Shown: positions 1 to 13,200 of the stretch, piece by piece | Layout of the letters: the number at the start of each line of letters is the position of its first letter | Position numbering within the stretch: the first letter of the stretch is position 1 | Source of the DNA: Limnephilus marmoratus | Taxonomy: Eukaryota > Arthropoda > Insecta > Trichoptera > Limnephilidae | NCBI GenBank assembly: GCA_917880885.1 | Contig: OU862919.1 | Location: forward strand, 48,893,058-48,957,057 | Reading direction: 5' to 3' | Length of the DNA stretch: 64,000 nt | The notes under the pieces: generated by a model | Databases searched by the model: none | The model's input: only the letters and a program-made list of their open reading frames with translations | Told to the model about the DNA's origin: nothing | Position numbers and translations under genes: made by a program

Positions 1-249
1 TGAAGCACAATTTACACGGCAAGCTTTGTTGCTTTTTTTTAAATCTGCTTATCTAACCTTAAATATTTTCTCTCTTTAAAAAACGCTTTGAAATTTAAAT
101 TTTGTAATTTTTTTAAATGAATAAATTGAATTGAATATGTACATATACACAAGGACATCTCTGTCATATGACAGAGATGTCCTTGCAAAACGTCACTGAG
201 GAACAGCCTACTATGTTGCTTACCCATATTATTTTTATTATTTATAAAT

Positions 250-597
250 TCATGGGGTGAGGTTTGTCCGGGTCTTGGCGGCGGATGCGTCTGCCCACCA
301 GCTGCATGGCAGGCCGGATCGGGAGAGAATGGTTGAGGGAGTCCCTTTGACTTCTCCAGCAGTACTCTCTCGGAATATCGCCTTGCACCGCAGTGGGAGG
401 GATGGATTCGTCTGTCATTCCTAGATACACTGACCTCCAGATTCCTACCCACCCCTAACACCCTTTTCCTTCCCAGAACTTATTCTCCTTCCCTAACCTA
501 AAAAGACCCTCCACACATCATCCCCAAAGATGACATAGGCCCTGAGGGGAATATTTTACTCAGGGACTCCTGTGTGGAGCTAATGTAAAAAAAAAAT
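250..597 (+). mobile_element. Short retroposon (family S), 5'-truncated copy
   Basis: Member of a dispersed family with landmarks ATGGGGTGAGGTTTGTC, CATCGCCTTGCACCGCAGTG-like, a 3' hairpin GGCCCTGAGG...CCTCAGGG and a poly-A tail after GGAGCTAATGT. It begins at the CATGGGGTGAGG landmark, so it is 5'-truncated. No coding capacity. SINE, or 3' end of a LINE. Confidence 0.75.
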
Positions 598-1730
598 CTA
601 AAAGTTATTTTTATTAAATTAAAAACATTATTTTTTTTTCAATTTCAATGGGATCTTCCTTTCTGAAGTAGATTAAAAAGTTTGGAACATGCTATATGCA
701 AACCATGCATCTATAAGAGTACTGTGATGACATCAACTCTCACTATGATACCTATTACTACTTTTTTCATTGCTATTTGTGTTTTTGTATAATATAACTA
801 TTGAACATATGTGTATAGATCTTGAATTTGTTTCATTGATGATATAATACTTTTGACACTTTTTACAACATTTTGTATTTTGATTTTTGTATTGTACAAA
901 TTATAAATCTACATTTCTTTCTGTATTTCAATTCTTGAATAACTCATGTTGTGTTATGTACGCCACATAACCTGAAATAAAAAGCATTATTATTATAAAA
1001 TAAAAGAGGGGACCAACAAACTAATAAGGATTGATTGAAAGCATCGCAAGCAGAAGTAATAATAATTACACTTGAAAATTTATTTCTCGAAATGCAAGCA
1101 TTACAATAGGCAATACATCTACTCTTACATTTAAAGCATTAGTGTTCAATGTGATGGAAATAAATACATGAAGAGAACGGGTCAATACAAATGTCTCTGC
1201 TATTAGAAAGCTAAAAGCCCAGATGTGACAAAATTTCAAAAATGTATTTTTTCATGTCAAGGGGTGTTTGTGTGATTTACTACAGAGGGATAAAGAATGT
1301 GGTCCTGGGACAATATTTAACAAATTAAACCTTCTTAAAAGATTGAAAGTCCGTTTTGTTTGTAAAAAACTTGAATCGTAGCAAGACAACCAAAATTCAA
1401 ATTTCAATTTTGCTGTTAAAAGTTTTATAGTTTGTTCAATAAATTCTAGTCGATTGCCTTATACATAAATAAAAAAATTTCACTCTTTAAGAGAAGACGA
1501 TAAACCCTACAGACCCTTCCATTAAAAAGGAAGTAATTCTGTCCCGGTTGTTAGCATTAAACTCGATCCGTTCGCTTACTAGTTGATATATAAAATATAG
1601 GCCACCTCAAAACACCTTCACCCTCAAAACCAACATAAAAATATACAAGCGAATTTACACATCATATTGTGGGGTAATAATTACTATGTATAACTAGGTA
1701 CAATGAAACCCTTTTAAGAAGTTTTCCTGC
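596..1730. other. Gene-free AT-rich stretch
   Basis: No ORF with recognisable homology, no tandem array and no clear inverted repeat seen. Lies downstream of the APPBP2 stop on the minus strand, so part could be 3' UTR or terminal-exon sequence. Confidence 0.5.
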
Positions 1731-2445
1731 TTAACCCATTGGCCACAAACCCCGGCAGCTGCAGGGTGTGCAACTCAGGTACTTTAGCACAAACCCCGGC
1801 GCGCTGACGGGCTAGAGTAAGTCCGCCAAAAAACAGAAAACGAGCATGACGGTGACATTTTTTAATAAAATTTTAAATGCCGAAAGCTTTGTAGGTAATT
1901 AATCATTCATTTCGTTGAATTGGAAATAATATGTTTCTTATGTTTTTTCCCTGATATTTGTGTTCCAAGTTTTATACGCAGCCAGCCGCCATTTAATTTC
2001 TTCAAAATTGTGAGTGGTTCTAGGCTTTTGGTAGTGAACTGAACGTCCCTGATTGCTTTGAGGACTATCATACCAAATTATTTTATTAGTTATTAGTAAA
2101 CATGTATGTAAACAACAAAAATTATTATTATTCCATTCATGAATATTATGTTGTTTTGTAACTTTTTGAATAAAAATGTGGAAAAAACTTACGAAAAAAG
2201 AGAAGGTTATATTTGAATCCTTATTTACACATATTTTAATATTTGAAAAAAATTTACTTTTATGTTTTTTTTTTACCTTAATTCAATATGTAAACAAATT
2301 TTTAAAAAATAATTCATTTGAATATATGGTTCAAAAGTAGCTAAAGATTTAGTACACCAATGCAGGTTCTCAATTTTTGGTACAAAATTAATTCAGTGGT
2401 GAAGGCCAATTTTTTAGCTCATTTATTCTGTGGCCAAAGGGTTAA
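1731..2445. mobile_element. Non-autonomous piggyBac-like element with TTAA ends
   Basis: Starts TTAACCCATTGGCCACA and ends in the inverted TGTGGCCAAAGGGTTAA, giving TTAA target duplications at 1731-1734 and 2442-2445. The left end has two copies of a CACAAACCCCGGC subterminal repeat, usual for piggyBac-like ends. The interior is AT-rich with no transposase. Confidence 0.8.
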
Positions 2446-3383
2446 GAAGATTGGTGTTTTCGGTCCCTTGAATGCCGAATGGCCCAATTTATCCCACTTA
2501 TCTATAAGGTTTTCCCACCTAAATAGTTTTTTTTCCGGTCCTTGAAAAACTTCTTAGAGGGTTTCACTGAAACTCCAAAATCAGCATTTTTGAGTTACAC
2601 ACTAAAAGCAGTGTGTAACTCTATAAGTCTATGACAAACAGAAAAGTCGTAACACATCGGAATCATCAAGTCATTTGAAAATGTTTTTGTGGGTATATCA
2701 AAAAAATAGCATCGGAACGTAACTATAGTTACCAAAAGTGTTTTTCCATGTTTCAATTATGCAACTAGACTTACTTAGTTGTAGCACTAAAATTTGTGGA
2801 ATTGCTTAAGTTGCATTTTTGTATGTAACAATTAGGTAAGTCATTGCATTTTTGTAAATAAATACATAAGAATAACAATTAGCCATTTTATTATTCCCAA
2901 AATATAAGTATTATTCCCAACACATCAATCTATGATTTAACAATACTTATCAGTATAAATATACAACAACCGATATATCAGATTGGTTGCCATCTTATAA
3001 TTCGATTTCCCAAGAAAGCTGATTTCAGTGTTACCCAGTTGTAGTTATTACCTCACGATACTACTATCGGGTCAGAGTTTAAAATACATTATACAATAAT
3101 ATACCAAAAAGTAATACATATATATGTCCAGAGATTTGATGGATATGTTACGGACAAAATGATTAATAGATCAATGTGCATTGTACTTAGAGCTCTTATA
3201 CAATAGGTGAAGTGTGAAAACACAACATTATTTAATACTTTGATTCTAGACTTTCTCTTCTATTCTATTTAAAACTCTGCCTCACTTCTACAGGCTTCAT
3301 TCATAATAATGGTTGCTTGTACAATGCGTAATCCCTATTAATCACTTGGTTAATAACAGATATATTATTTATCGAACGCTTGG
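2446..3383. other. Gene-free AT-rich stretch
   Basis: Low-complexity AT-rich DNA; no coding homology, array or paired terminal repeats seen. Confidence 0.5.
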
Positions 3384-3495
3384 AATAACAAAGTTCCATC
3401 TGCCGCGGTAACGTCGTGCGATATGAACTCTAAAGTAGCTTACTGCAGATCCCATTATCGCTTGATGTTACCGCGACAGATGGAACATTGTTATT
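3384..3495. repeat. Imperfect hairpin
   Basis: Arms 3384-3415 and 3464-3495 (about 32 nt, four mismatches) around TTCCATCTG..GCGGTAAC. The loop (TCTAAAGTAGC, CCCATTATCGC) resembles 9730-9785, so this is likely a small palindromic MITE. Confidence 0.6.
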
Positions 3496-4428
3496 GCAAA
3501 GGGTCGCTATGCCAAAATAATGCTTGCCACAGTTACATATTATTATGAAGAAAAATTATGCTTACAATAAAAATAATAATCTTGTCTTACACAATGTGTT
3601 TTTTTGCGAAACCCGATAAGAACAGAAAAAGATGAAACATTTACAACTTTAAAATATGGAACACATAATAAAAAAAAAACATCAGTCTTTTGCATTAAAA
3701 ATTTATTTTAACTCCTTTACGATTGAATCGGAGATACCGCTAGGAAATTCAGCGGGGTTAAAATATATCCACTCAAATTATGTAATACACAAGGCGGTCA
3801 ATATACGGGCAGTTTGCATTCTACATATTGTATAATTATAGTTATCAGATAAAATATTTCAGTTAATTTAATATAATATGCAATAACTAGCCCCTGATTT
3901 GATATAATGTATTATTTTAACATTGCGGCACAATCGTCCGCCATACCTACGTAAATTACCTACCATTATCTAGTTAAGCTGTACCTTTCAACAGTGTCTG
4001 ATAAATTCATAAAATTTTAAATCAAATAGATCGAGTTCTGTTTAATATAATTCACGCCGTGATAGCTGTTTCACCTTCCAAAGGCTCTATCAAACCGTGG
4101 GTGTCTGTTAGTACAGTATGTCTACCTATAAGAGATAGTTTAAATTAAAGCCACCAATGGGAAGATCTGCATATATGGATCCATTACAAAATTCAGTTTA
4201 TTTTATAATATGCAATAGAACCAACCCTCGTAGGGTACCTTCCTCCATAACACTTTCATTAGCCACTTACATTAATCAGTTACACATAGAGTAACATCAC
4301 AAAATAATTATTAACCAATCATTCTCACATTATCCAGTCATTAAAATACAGAATAACACTGCATTATTAATAATTATAAAGCACAATCTCACATCATATT
4401 AACCAATCATTCACACACCCAATGGATT
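3496..4428. other. Gene-free AT-rich stretch with degenerate repeats
   Basis: From about 4250 it holds diverged versions of the 49-bp repeat that follows (AGAGTAACA, CATTCTCAC, AACCAATCATTC motifs). Nothing coding recognised. Confidence 0.5.
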
Positions 4429-4676
4429 AAACGCAGAGTAACACAACATAATATTATTATTCTCATATTACTCACAGTTACAGAGAGTAACACAGCATAA
4501 TATTATCATTCTCATATTACTCACAGTTACAGAGAGTAACACAGCATAATATTATCATTCTCATATTACTCACAGTTACAGAGAGTAACACAGCATAATA
4601 TTATCATTCTCATATTACTCACAGTTACAGAGAGTAACACAGCATAATATTATCATTCTCATATTACTCACAGTTA
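4429..4676. repeat. 49-bp tandem array
   Basis: Four identical 49-bp units at 4477-4525, 4526-4574, 4575-4623 and 4624-4672, each starting GTTACAGAGAGTAACACAGC, preceded by a diverged unit. Each unit carries the small palindrome GTTACagagaGTAAC. Identical units indicate recent amplification. Confidence 0.92.
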
Positions 4677-4999
4677 AGTTAAGAGCAACACCACACAACA
4701 TTATCAATCGTTCATTCTCATGTTATTCGACAATTTAAAAGGAGTGACAAATTACAACACAAACATACAACAAAATCATTGAGATGTACAAGAGATTTTC
4801 ATTATAATGCAAAGTTATTTGAAGTACAAAAAAATACACAATAATAATAATAAACGGAAGATATGTACCCATTTGTGAGAATATTTTCACACCGTCCACT
4901 TTAAATTCTTCAGCACTAATAATTAATAATAATAACACAATGATTCTTTAACTCGCAGTAATTAGCGTCCGTTTTCACGATAATCATGTTTTATGTACA

Positions 5000-5170
5000 G
5001 TTAGTTTGTGGATCGCGCTTGCGGCGCGGGTGATTGAGCAACGTGGGGCGCAAAGGAAGTGGCGGCCTTGGGAGTCGCGGGGTGAAGAGTCGGAGTCAGT
5101 CGCCGCGGCCGCCCGATGAGTCAGTCACGGTCAGTGTTCGTGTACGTGTCCTGCGTGGCCAGTATAAAAT
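5000..5170. promoter_or_regulatory. CpG-rich patch, possible promoter or first exon
   Basis: A GC- and CpG-dense block (GGATCGCGCTTGCGGCGCGG, CGCCGCGGCCGC) in AT-rich surroundings. No conserved protein is encoded on either strand, so promoter or 5' exon is only a suggestion. Confidence 0.3.
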
Positions 5171-5541
5171 TCCTGGAAAGAAAAATGTGGTTAATTCAAA
5201 GCATCTTCAAAGAAAGTTAAGACTGGTTCATTTAAATATATTATCTTTTCAATGTAATCCTTCATATCGGATGCTTTTTAAAATGAATATTGGATAGACA
5301 ATTTTATGCAATTAGTGTTTAACCCATTCCTTCCGAGCCACCATAATTTAAGGCGGCTATATTGGAAGGCCTTCCCTCCGAGCCACCGTAATTTAGGGCT
5401 CCCAAAAGCATGTTTATTTTTACGTAAAAAATAGTATGCAATAACCACTGGAATGCTTTTTGCCACAATGCAGCGCAATTTAAAATAACTCTGATTGATT
5501 TGCTGCCAATTTTAGGCAAATTTTGCTTGACATTTTACATA

Positions 5542-6471
5542 AGGGAACGTACCCATACTACATGACCTGTTCAGGAGGGGGGGGTGTGTCATCAAAATAC
5601 CACGCTTGGTCACAACGGGGGGGGGGGCTTAGGTTTTTATCACGTAGTCAATCTAGAAATCTCGCGTTTTTTTTTCGAGCTACGAGGGGAGGTTTTTAAG
5701 TTCGCGGAATGGGAAGGTAAGTGATTAATGGGGGTACCGCTGAATTAGGTACTAATTGAACAACTCATTTTTAGGATAAACACCGGGTTTTATCGTAATT
5801 AGGTCATTAGTCTTTGAGCTATCGTCGACCAAACACTTCAATCGGGAAGAAATTGTGAATTGTGGAGAAAATTGAGTTCCGCGCTGTTATAAAGTTCCTT
5901 TAAGTTAATTTAAAGATCGGAAAAATGTATTAGGGTAGTAGGTGAATATGTTGAAAAGGAAAAATAATTTTGGTTTTTATTTCCACTCCTTACCCAATCC
6001 GCAAACTTAAAAACCCACCCTCGTACATTCAAATATGGCGCGCAGTGTTTGGCGCTTTTTAAACTCGCAGGTGGCAAAGCAACTATAAGAACGAATGGAT
6101 TGGTGCTGGGAACGTGTTTGTTGAAGATGATTGAGATGAAAAATGTTTATAAAAATAAGACTTTCGTTTCCATAAATTAAGTTCCGGTTTCAATATATTT
6201 TGACATAAGTTTTATCTTGATAATATTTTTTCCACTTGTAATGCATGCACTCTTGCTGTCACGCAGCAAGCGCCGTATTAATAAAGACAGATATAAGCCA
6301 AATAATGCATTTTTTATTTTTTGTTAGCAAAAAATTATTCGAAACCATATTTATGAAAAACTACGTGAAAACTGTAGGGGGGGTCTTGGAATATACTACA
6401 CGTTGTCACCGGGGGGGAGGGGGGGGTAAAAAATTGCAAAAAGTGTGTCACGTAGTATGGGTACGTTCCCT
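5542..6471. mobile_element. Long member of a G-run MITE family
   Basis: Inverted ends AGGGAACGTACCCATACTAC and its complement, each followed by runs of 7-12 G. At 930 bp it is far longer than the copies of about 165 bp at 32250, 43851 and 63404, so it may be closer to the parent or carry a nested insertion. No transposase ORF. Ends abut TA/TAA. Confidence 0.78.
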
Positions 6472-6680
6472 AATGTCTTAGGATTTTTTGAGTAGGGTAA
6501 AATCATGAATCAATAAACCAGGACAAGTTAGCACCAAAATTAATTCACTTGCTGTGGTCAATTTCAGTCCAAATAATTTCAACTCATGAAAATGATAAAA
6601 AATCATGGAGGGCCAAATTGGAATTCTGAGAGAAAGTGAGACTTTGGAAGGTGCAAGCGGGTGAAGGTTAAAGTTCATAG

Positions 6681-7033
6681 GTTTTTTTAAAATTATCTCC
6701 ACAAAGGAGGCCCTGGGGACAAAAAAGGCCAGGGCCAAGTTCTGCGAAGAAAAAAGGTACGAGGGCTGGGTACGAATCTAGGGGTCAATGTGTTCAGGAG
6801 TGACGATCGTATGAATCCATCTCTTCCACTGCGGTGCAAGGTGATGGGTCGAGAGAGTCCGGCTGGAGAGGTCAAAGGTCTCACCAACCAATCTCTCCCG
6901 ATCCCGTAGGTGGACAAAAGCATCCGCCGCCAAGACCTAGACAAATCTCACTCCATGAACCCGGGCACCCCTGCTAAGTCACCAAACGTAGCAAACCACT
7001 TGGGGTGACCTTCCGCAGGGGAGTTGGTTATCC
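6681..7033 (-). mobile_element. Short retroposon (family S)
   Basis: Minus-oriented copy: poly-T and the 3' hairpin region at 6681-6740, the CTTGCACCGCAGTGG-type landmark near 6830, and ACTTGGGGTGACC near 6998. Lies just downstream of the APPBP2 stop. Confidence 0.72.
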
Positions 7034-7124
7034 ATAAATATAATATACATTTGAATACAAAACCAAAATGGAAGTCAAAAAAGGGTGGTGGCCGTACCTG
7101 ATATAAGCACGCTCCGGCAAGGCC

Positions 7125-7234
7125 TCAATCTTCGTCATCTTGGCGGAAGAAGTCGAGCTTGAGCTGTGGAATGGGGATGGCCACCTCCATGCCGAAGGCC
7201 GGCTGCTGCTTCTCCAGGGGCTGCTCTCGGAGGG
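7125..7234 (-). CDS. APPBP2: APPBP2 last coding exon with stop codon
   Basis: 110 nt of coding sequence after acceptor TTCTCTGTAG, phase 1 in. Encodes LREQPLEKQQPAFGMEVAIP, then QLKLDFFRQDDED and TGA (7127-7125). The C-terminus differs from the vertebrate one, as expected for this variable tail. A candidate donor (CAG before GTACGG, minus strand at 7097-7096) lies 27 nt past the stop, so a 3'-UTR intron is possible. Confidence 0.88.
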
Positions 7235-10200
7235 CTACAGAGAACATCAATTCCCATTAGTGTCAGACAATGGTTTTCTCTAATGAGCGCTTACGCAGTG
7301 AACTCTCAAACAAAAACAAGGGAATTTCTGGTACAACCTAATGCCTCTTGTGCCTGTTTTAAAATAATATTAATTTATTTTTATAACACCCACACCAACT
7401 CGTCACCTCATTTGGATGGGGTTCTAAGTTCACCTTGTTCTGAGATATGGGGTGTGGAAGTCGGCAAAGATGCTTTCTCATTGTCTATTAACCAATTTCT
7501 GCTTTTGAGGTTGAATCTTGGGTAAATAAAGTATTTTAATTGAACATAAATTAATGGAAAATATTTAAATGGGATGTATACTTAAACGAAAATAACAAAA
7601 ATGTATTTATTGTGATGTATTTTTGGGTTATTATGCCATGTTGCGCTACCTCCTTCTTTAGCCAACAGGACAGCATTACAGTTTCCATCATTGGAGCGGA
7701 TGTGTAATGTGATATTTTGATTTGACAAGATGGCAACGTATTAAGGTAACATTGGGTGAATGATGAAGGCTTACCTCTCCACCGCTGTAAAACTTGGCTG
7801 TAGAAGGTGGCGCGGTCAGGTTTTTTGAGCTCATTATTAACATGCACCAAGCCCAGATAGTCATATTCCAGTCCGGAATACCTCTCTCCAAACAGTTTTA
7901 AACCTGCAACAATAATTGAATTACTGTCTTACAACATATCTTATGACAAAATAATTCAACTTACAATGAAGACAAATAAATTCTCACAAATGAAGTTTAG
8001 TGATTCGGTCTCATGAAATTTAAATTCTCTTTTTCTATAACGTTTAATTTGATAAATACAAGAAATATAGAATAACCTTGGATAACTTGAAGTTACTAAG
8101 AGCCGCAGGGTAATTAATCATGATTTGAAAAAGTGACTGTCAAAATTCATGGAGAAAGACGGGAATGGAGGGAGTCATACGAACATTTCCTATGAAATTT
8201 TTGTCGCTAACTTCCGAGGGGGGGGGGGGTTTTAAATTGACATGCCATTTCATTGTGCTAACTGCCATTTGCCTACTGTTTGTCAAATTGGCAAAAATAA
8301 AAATTCAACATTTAATAAAACTGATAAGAAACTCCAGTGAAAAATATTATGGCTTTAAAAAAATATGTTCATATAGACCAGTGGTTCCCAACCGGCGCCC
8401 CGGATGCCTTCCGACCGAGTTTTTCATCCCCAAGACCACAATTCTCTATAGCCATCCCCCCCCCCCCCCCCCCTCAGAAAGGACCAATTTTTTATGAAGT
8501 CGAAATTTCTGTTTTGTCAATTTTAGGGGGGGGGGGGGGGTGACACCACTTTATCCGCCCTATCCATCCCAGGTGCCACCCATGCTAGCCTAAGCCACTG
8601 CTCACTGCTTGTGGTCAATGGCGTAGGCTAGCATGGGTGGCACCCGGGACGGATAACGGGAGGGGCGTAATGGGATAGGGTAGGACGGGTTCTAGTAGAA
8701 TATTTACCACAACGGAGGGGGTAGAACAGGGTAGGATGGGGTGGGGCGAAACTGAATACCATAATGGCCACTGACCACAAGGTACAATAATAATAAACTG
8801 AATAGTGTCCCAATTGTTTTATTTAGACTTCTTGACCAGGGACTGCCCACGCGCTGTCTCGTTTATTGACCGGCGGATCATCGCGGACCATCTTCTAGCC
8901 TCTCGCGGACCACTGGTTAGGAAACCCTGATATAGACCAATAAATGCTGATTCTGAATATACAAGTTTTATTTAATAATATTAAACGCAGAGTTTTAAAA
9001 AAATTATTCAAAAGTCCATTTTTAATTGGGTCATAGAAACACGCCGTCAAGTTGGTATTATTGAAATGTTTAGTGGTGACGTCAATGAACACCGTAAAGT
9101 CATTGTATGGGAATGTAGGTATGACACAAGCCATTGTATTAACAACGTTTCATCTTATTCGTTTATTTACATACTGTTTATAGAGATTTAGTTGTTGTGT
9201 TTATTGAAACATTATTTAGGCCTAAATAATTCAGTTTCAAAAATAAAGGCATCTCTTATTAGTTTATCTCTATTATTGAAACCATTCAAAAACTACTGCA
9301 CAAAGCAGCTGATTGCCCGATCTTATAGTAACTTTTCGGGAGTGATAACATCACACGATTCACAACACATACGGTGGTTTTCGGGGGATCTTGAAAAATT
9401 AAGACTTTGACAATTATTTTTACTATTAAAACTAACTCTAAAAATAAAAGTGCAGTTAATTAAGTTAAAAGGTCATTTATTCATTAAAAAAAAATTTAAA
9501 AATTGTACTGGAGTTCCTTATTGTAACAAAAGAAATACTCAATTATTTTATTTATATAATATATTTTACAAGCCAGGCGAGGTACACTATATAAAAAAAT
9601 ATGTTTTATCGTTTATTTTATACATTTATATAATCATCGAGAGACGAGAGGTATTTAGCGAAATTAAAAGAAACAATGCAATCATACCCTTTGGAAGGAC
9701 AATATTACATCTGACAAGCAAATTTTATGCGATTGTGAGTTCTAAAGTAACTTTCTTCAAAGCCCATTATCGCATAATGTTGCTGAATCTTTTTCTTCAA
9801 AGGAGTCTGCTGAGACGAAACGCGTTGGAAACATGTGGCAGAAACGGAAGTGATTTATTATTAAAAAAAAACAACAACAGTATAAATACTTTCATGTGAG
9901 GGTAATGCCATCCCTAGTTTATAACTTTCTTCCTTATTGGTTTTTACAAAATTTCACACTGTATTTCATCATTTAAAGGTAACAAAGCACTTTATAGCTT
10001 ATGAATGATCAGTATTCTCACGCCGAGCGGTGAAATCATACTGACTTAGTACAGTAGTAGCCATGCCCAATTGTGCCCAGTTAAGCTTGTTTAATGTGTT
10101 GTACCCAGTTGCCCTAGTGCCATCTCCCCTCCCTTCTTACCTCCGTGGTTAAATCCAATTAGAATGATGGCTAAACAGAACATGTAAATGATAATACCAA

Positions 10201-13200
10201 GTACTCACTAATAGCAATAGATCTGAAGTAAAGCTTCTCTGCGTCAGCGTACATGTTCATATGATAGTTGTAGAGGGAAGCCAAATGTCCTACTGATAGT
10301 CCTACTTCATAGTCATCTGTTCCCAGCAATTGTTCCTTTATTGAGATGGCTCTCAGTTGCATTTCTTCCGCCTCCTGCAATACAATACAAAACAAAACTA
10401 TGTTTCATTTACAAATCAAATTTAGCAAAGTATACAAAAAAATCACTAATCCAAACAGAAGTCTTGCTAAAATACTAAAACTACCATAAAAGCCTAATCG
10501 GTGACATTAACAAGTTTGGCTGAAATAGGTCTCGCTAAAATACTAAAACAAAATAAATAATAAATGCCTAATCGGTGACATTAACAAGTTTGGCTGAAAT
10601 AGGTCTCGCTAAAATACTAAAACTACCATAAAAGCCTAATCGGTGACATTAACAAGTTTGGCTGAAATAAGTGACCTTCGTCTCTCCCTTCTTCTGCGGG
10701 GACACACAGGGCACATTTGATAATTTCTAATAAAAGTGAGTTTATCGCAAGTGACCTGCCAGGTAAGTATGTTTTCTGTATCTGTTTGTAAATAATAAAA
10801 TTAGATAGAGCATGAGAACTCACAACGTATAGCGCCCTTGAAGTAATTTTACACAAAACTGGCGCTCTACAAATTATCCAATAAACTATATATATTCAAA
10901 AATTAATGTTTCTTTGTTCGTCCGATATGCGTTCCTTTACAATTCAACCGATTGCGGCGAATGAGTTGTTGTGCTCAAGCCCACGAAGGTTTCTATATAT
11001 ACGAGGAGGGACCCAAAAGTAACCGGAATTTCTTTATTTCTCAATATTTTTACACCAATTTCGATCACCTTCAAAGTATTCTCCATTGAACACAACGCAC
11101 TTCTCCGAACGCTTCTTTCATTGTTTCAACAGTTTTTAATTTCACTTATCGGGATGTCCTTTAGCGATTTTTGTTTCACCTCCTCCACAGTGGCGAAACG
11201 CTTTCCTTTCATGTCCCTTTTCAGTGTGGGGAACAAAAAGAAGTCACAGGGGGCTAGATCACCATGGAAAAAAATTCAGGGTCCTCTTAGAGTTGATTTT
11301 TAAAACTCAAAACATGCCTGAAGTTGACGCTCCCTTTGCTCGTCTGTGAGAAGGCGAGGGACAAATTTGGCTGCAACCCTTCTCACGGGCAAATCTTCGG
11401 TTAAAATCCTCTGAATTAAACTACACGACATTCCAGACATCTCACAGTGTTGATCAATGGTTCGGCGACGGTCTTCACGAACGAGGGTATTGATTTTGAA
11501 CGTTTTTAACGTTGAGGGGCGTCCTGAACGGGGTTGGTCTTCAATTAACATTTCTCCATTTTTAAAATGTGAAAACCACTCGTAGACTCTGGTTTTACCT
11601 AGGGCAGCATCCCCATAAGCAGTCAGCATTACAATAGTTTGCCGATTTCCCCAACAGGAAACAAAATTTCACAACCCCGAGTTGCTATTGACAATCTGCC
11701 ATCTCGCTTTCACCGTAATGGAAAAAGTTGTTTTACTAAAAAAAATTTCATGGGTGAAACGATGCGCTCACAGCGACACAACTTCGTACACTGACTCAGT
11801 AGGAGTGACCCTAACGGATACCAGGTCGGAAAATGTGTTCCCCCATTCTTCCTCTCCACCACAGCACAACTCCCGTTACTTTTGGGTCCCCCCTCGTATA
11901 TAATGGTGAGCTCTGGTGTTATGAAATTTGTATAAAAAATTACAGTAGGTGGTACGGTACTCAAATTGTTTGAAAAAATTGTGTATTTCATATAGTTTAG
12001 CAGCGGGAGGGAGGCAAAGCAAGGAAGGTGGATTGGGAACGCGGGAAGGGGAAGCGTGAGGGGAACGGGGCTGCATGGGAAAGTTTTTCTTTGAATGGCA
12101 TCTCGACGCATGCCTGGTATGCACTAGTTAATAATATAATTATTAGCTTACCTTGAATTTCTGCATGCTCTGGTAGAGACGGCCCAGGTTGCCATAGTGC
12201 TTGGCCGTCTGCACATTCATCTCCCCAAAGGCCATCAGGGAGAGGCGAAGTGCGGCGCGGTGCAACGTCTCAGATTCGGCCAAGAGGTCTGCTACTGCAA
12301 TCACTCCATAAATATCACACACTCACTACACACACATATAACAATGCCATGAACACACATTGGAATTGGCATCTCAGAATCAATTGATGGACTTTACTTT
12401 CAATGTGGGAAAGCAAAAAGAAAAAGTAACCAAAAATTTAGAAAGACCCGTGAAAAATCATAGGATATTATAATTCCACAGTACATTGAATGTGAATAAT
12501 TTCACACAGGAATAACGCAAATCACAGACAACCGAATAAGTGTGTTTTATATTGTTCTTTTTTTTTAATCGACGATTTTTATATTTATTAGAAATGAAAA
12601 CTTAATAAGGGGTCACATGTATTTTTTTTAGTACAAAGTAATTTGAAATTTTCAGAACATTATCACGAAAAATAAATACATGTGATATCTCATTATACCC
12701 CACCCCCCCCCCCTCGTGATAATTTCCCCCCAGAGTGTTCTAAACCAAAAAGATGTAAGAGACAAATTAGGAAAGTGAAAAACAGTTACCAGATTACCAA
12801 AAAAATGACATGGTTAATTTGGAAAAGGTTGAGGTGGATGAAGAAGAGTAAGGTTGGTTGGAAAAAAGGTGGCTAAACTGGTTAGTAAACGCAGCTATAA
12901 CTGCTTGAAGTTGCTAAGGGCCCGTTCCCACTTCCGATAAAAATCAGAAGTCGTTCTATTTAAAAATCAGATGCCCTAATGGCTGTAGAGGATATATATG
13001 GAGCTGTTCACACTTGTTTGACACAATTAAAAATTAAAAAAAATATTTGGCACAATTAAAAAAGATTTGGCACTTTTTGACGGATGGGTGGCCAGCACAG
13101 CATGTCCGTTTAAAAATCGTAATGGAACTCGCTTGCTCACAGGTTTTTATCACACTCACCCGCTCCCAGTTGCAAGGAAGCATGCATGCAACGTCTGCGT

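Noticed and set aside
4477..4672. CRISPR-like regular repeats (49 bp)
   Set aside because: Units are directly adjacent with no unique spacers, and the DNA is eukaryotic.
4735..4938. Small minus-strand ORF near the CpG patch
   Set aside because: AT-rich, hydrophobic low-complexity product with no family resemblance.
5319..5420. TTAACCCATTCCTTCCGAGCC as another piggyBac end
   Set aside because: Subterminal repeats (CCGAGCCACC twice) look right, but no matching inverted end was found within about 2 kb.
7166..7525. 119-codon plus-strand ORF over the last APPBP2 exon
   Set aside because: Antisense of a well-supported exon, no homology.
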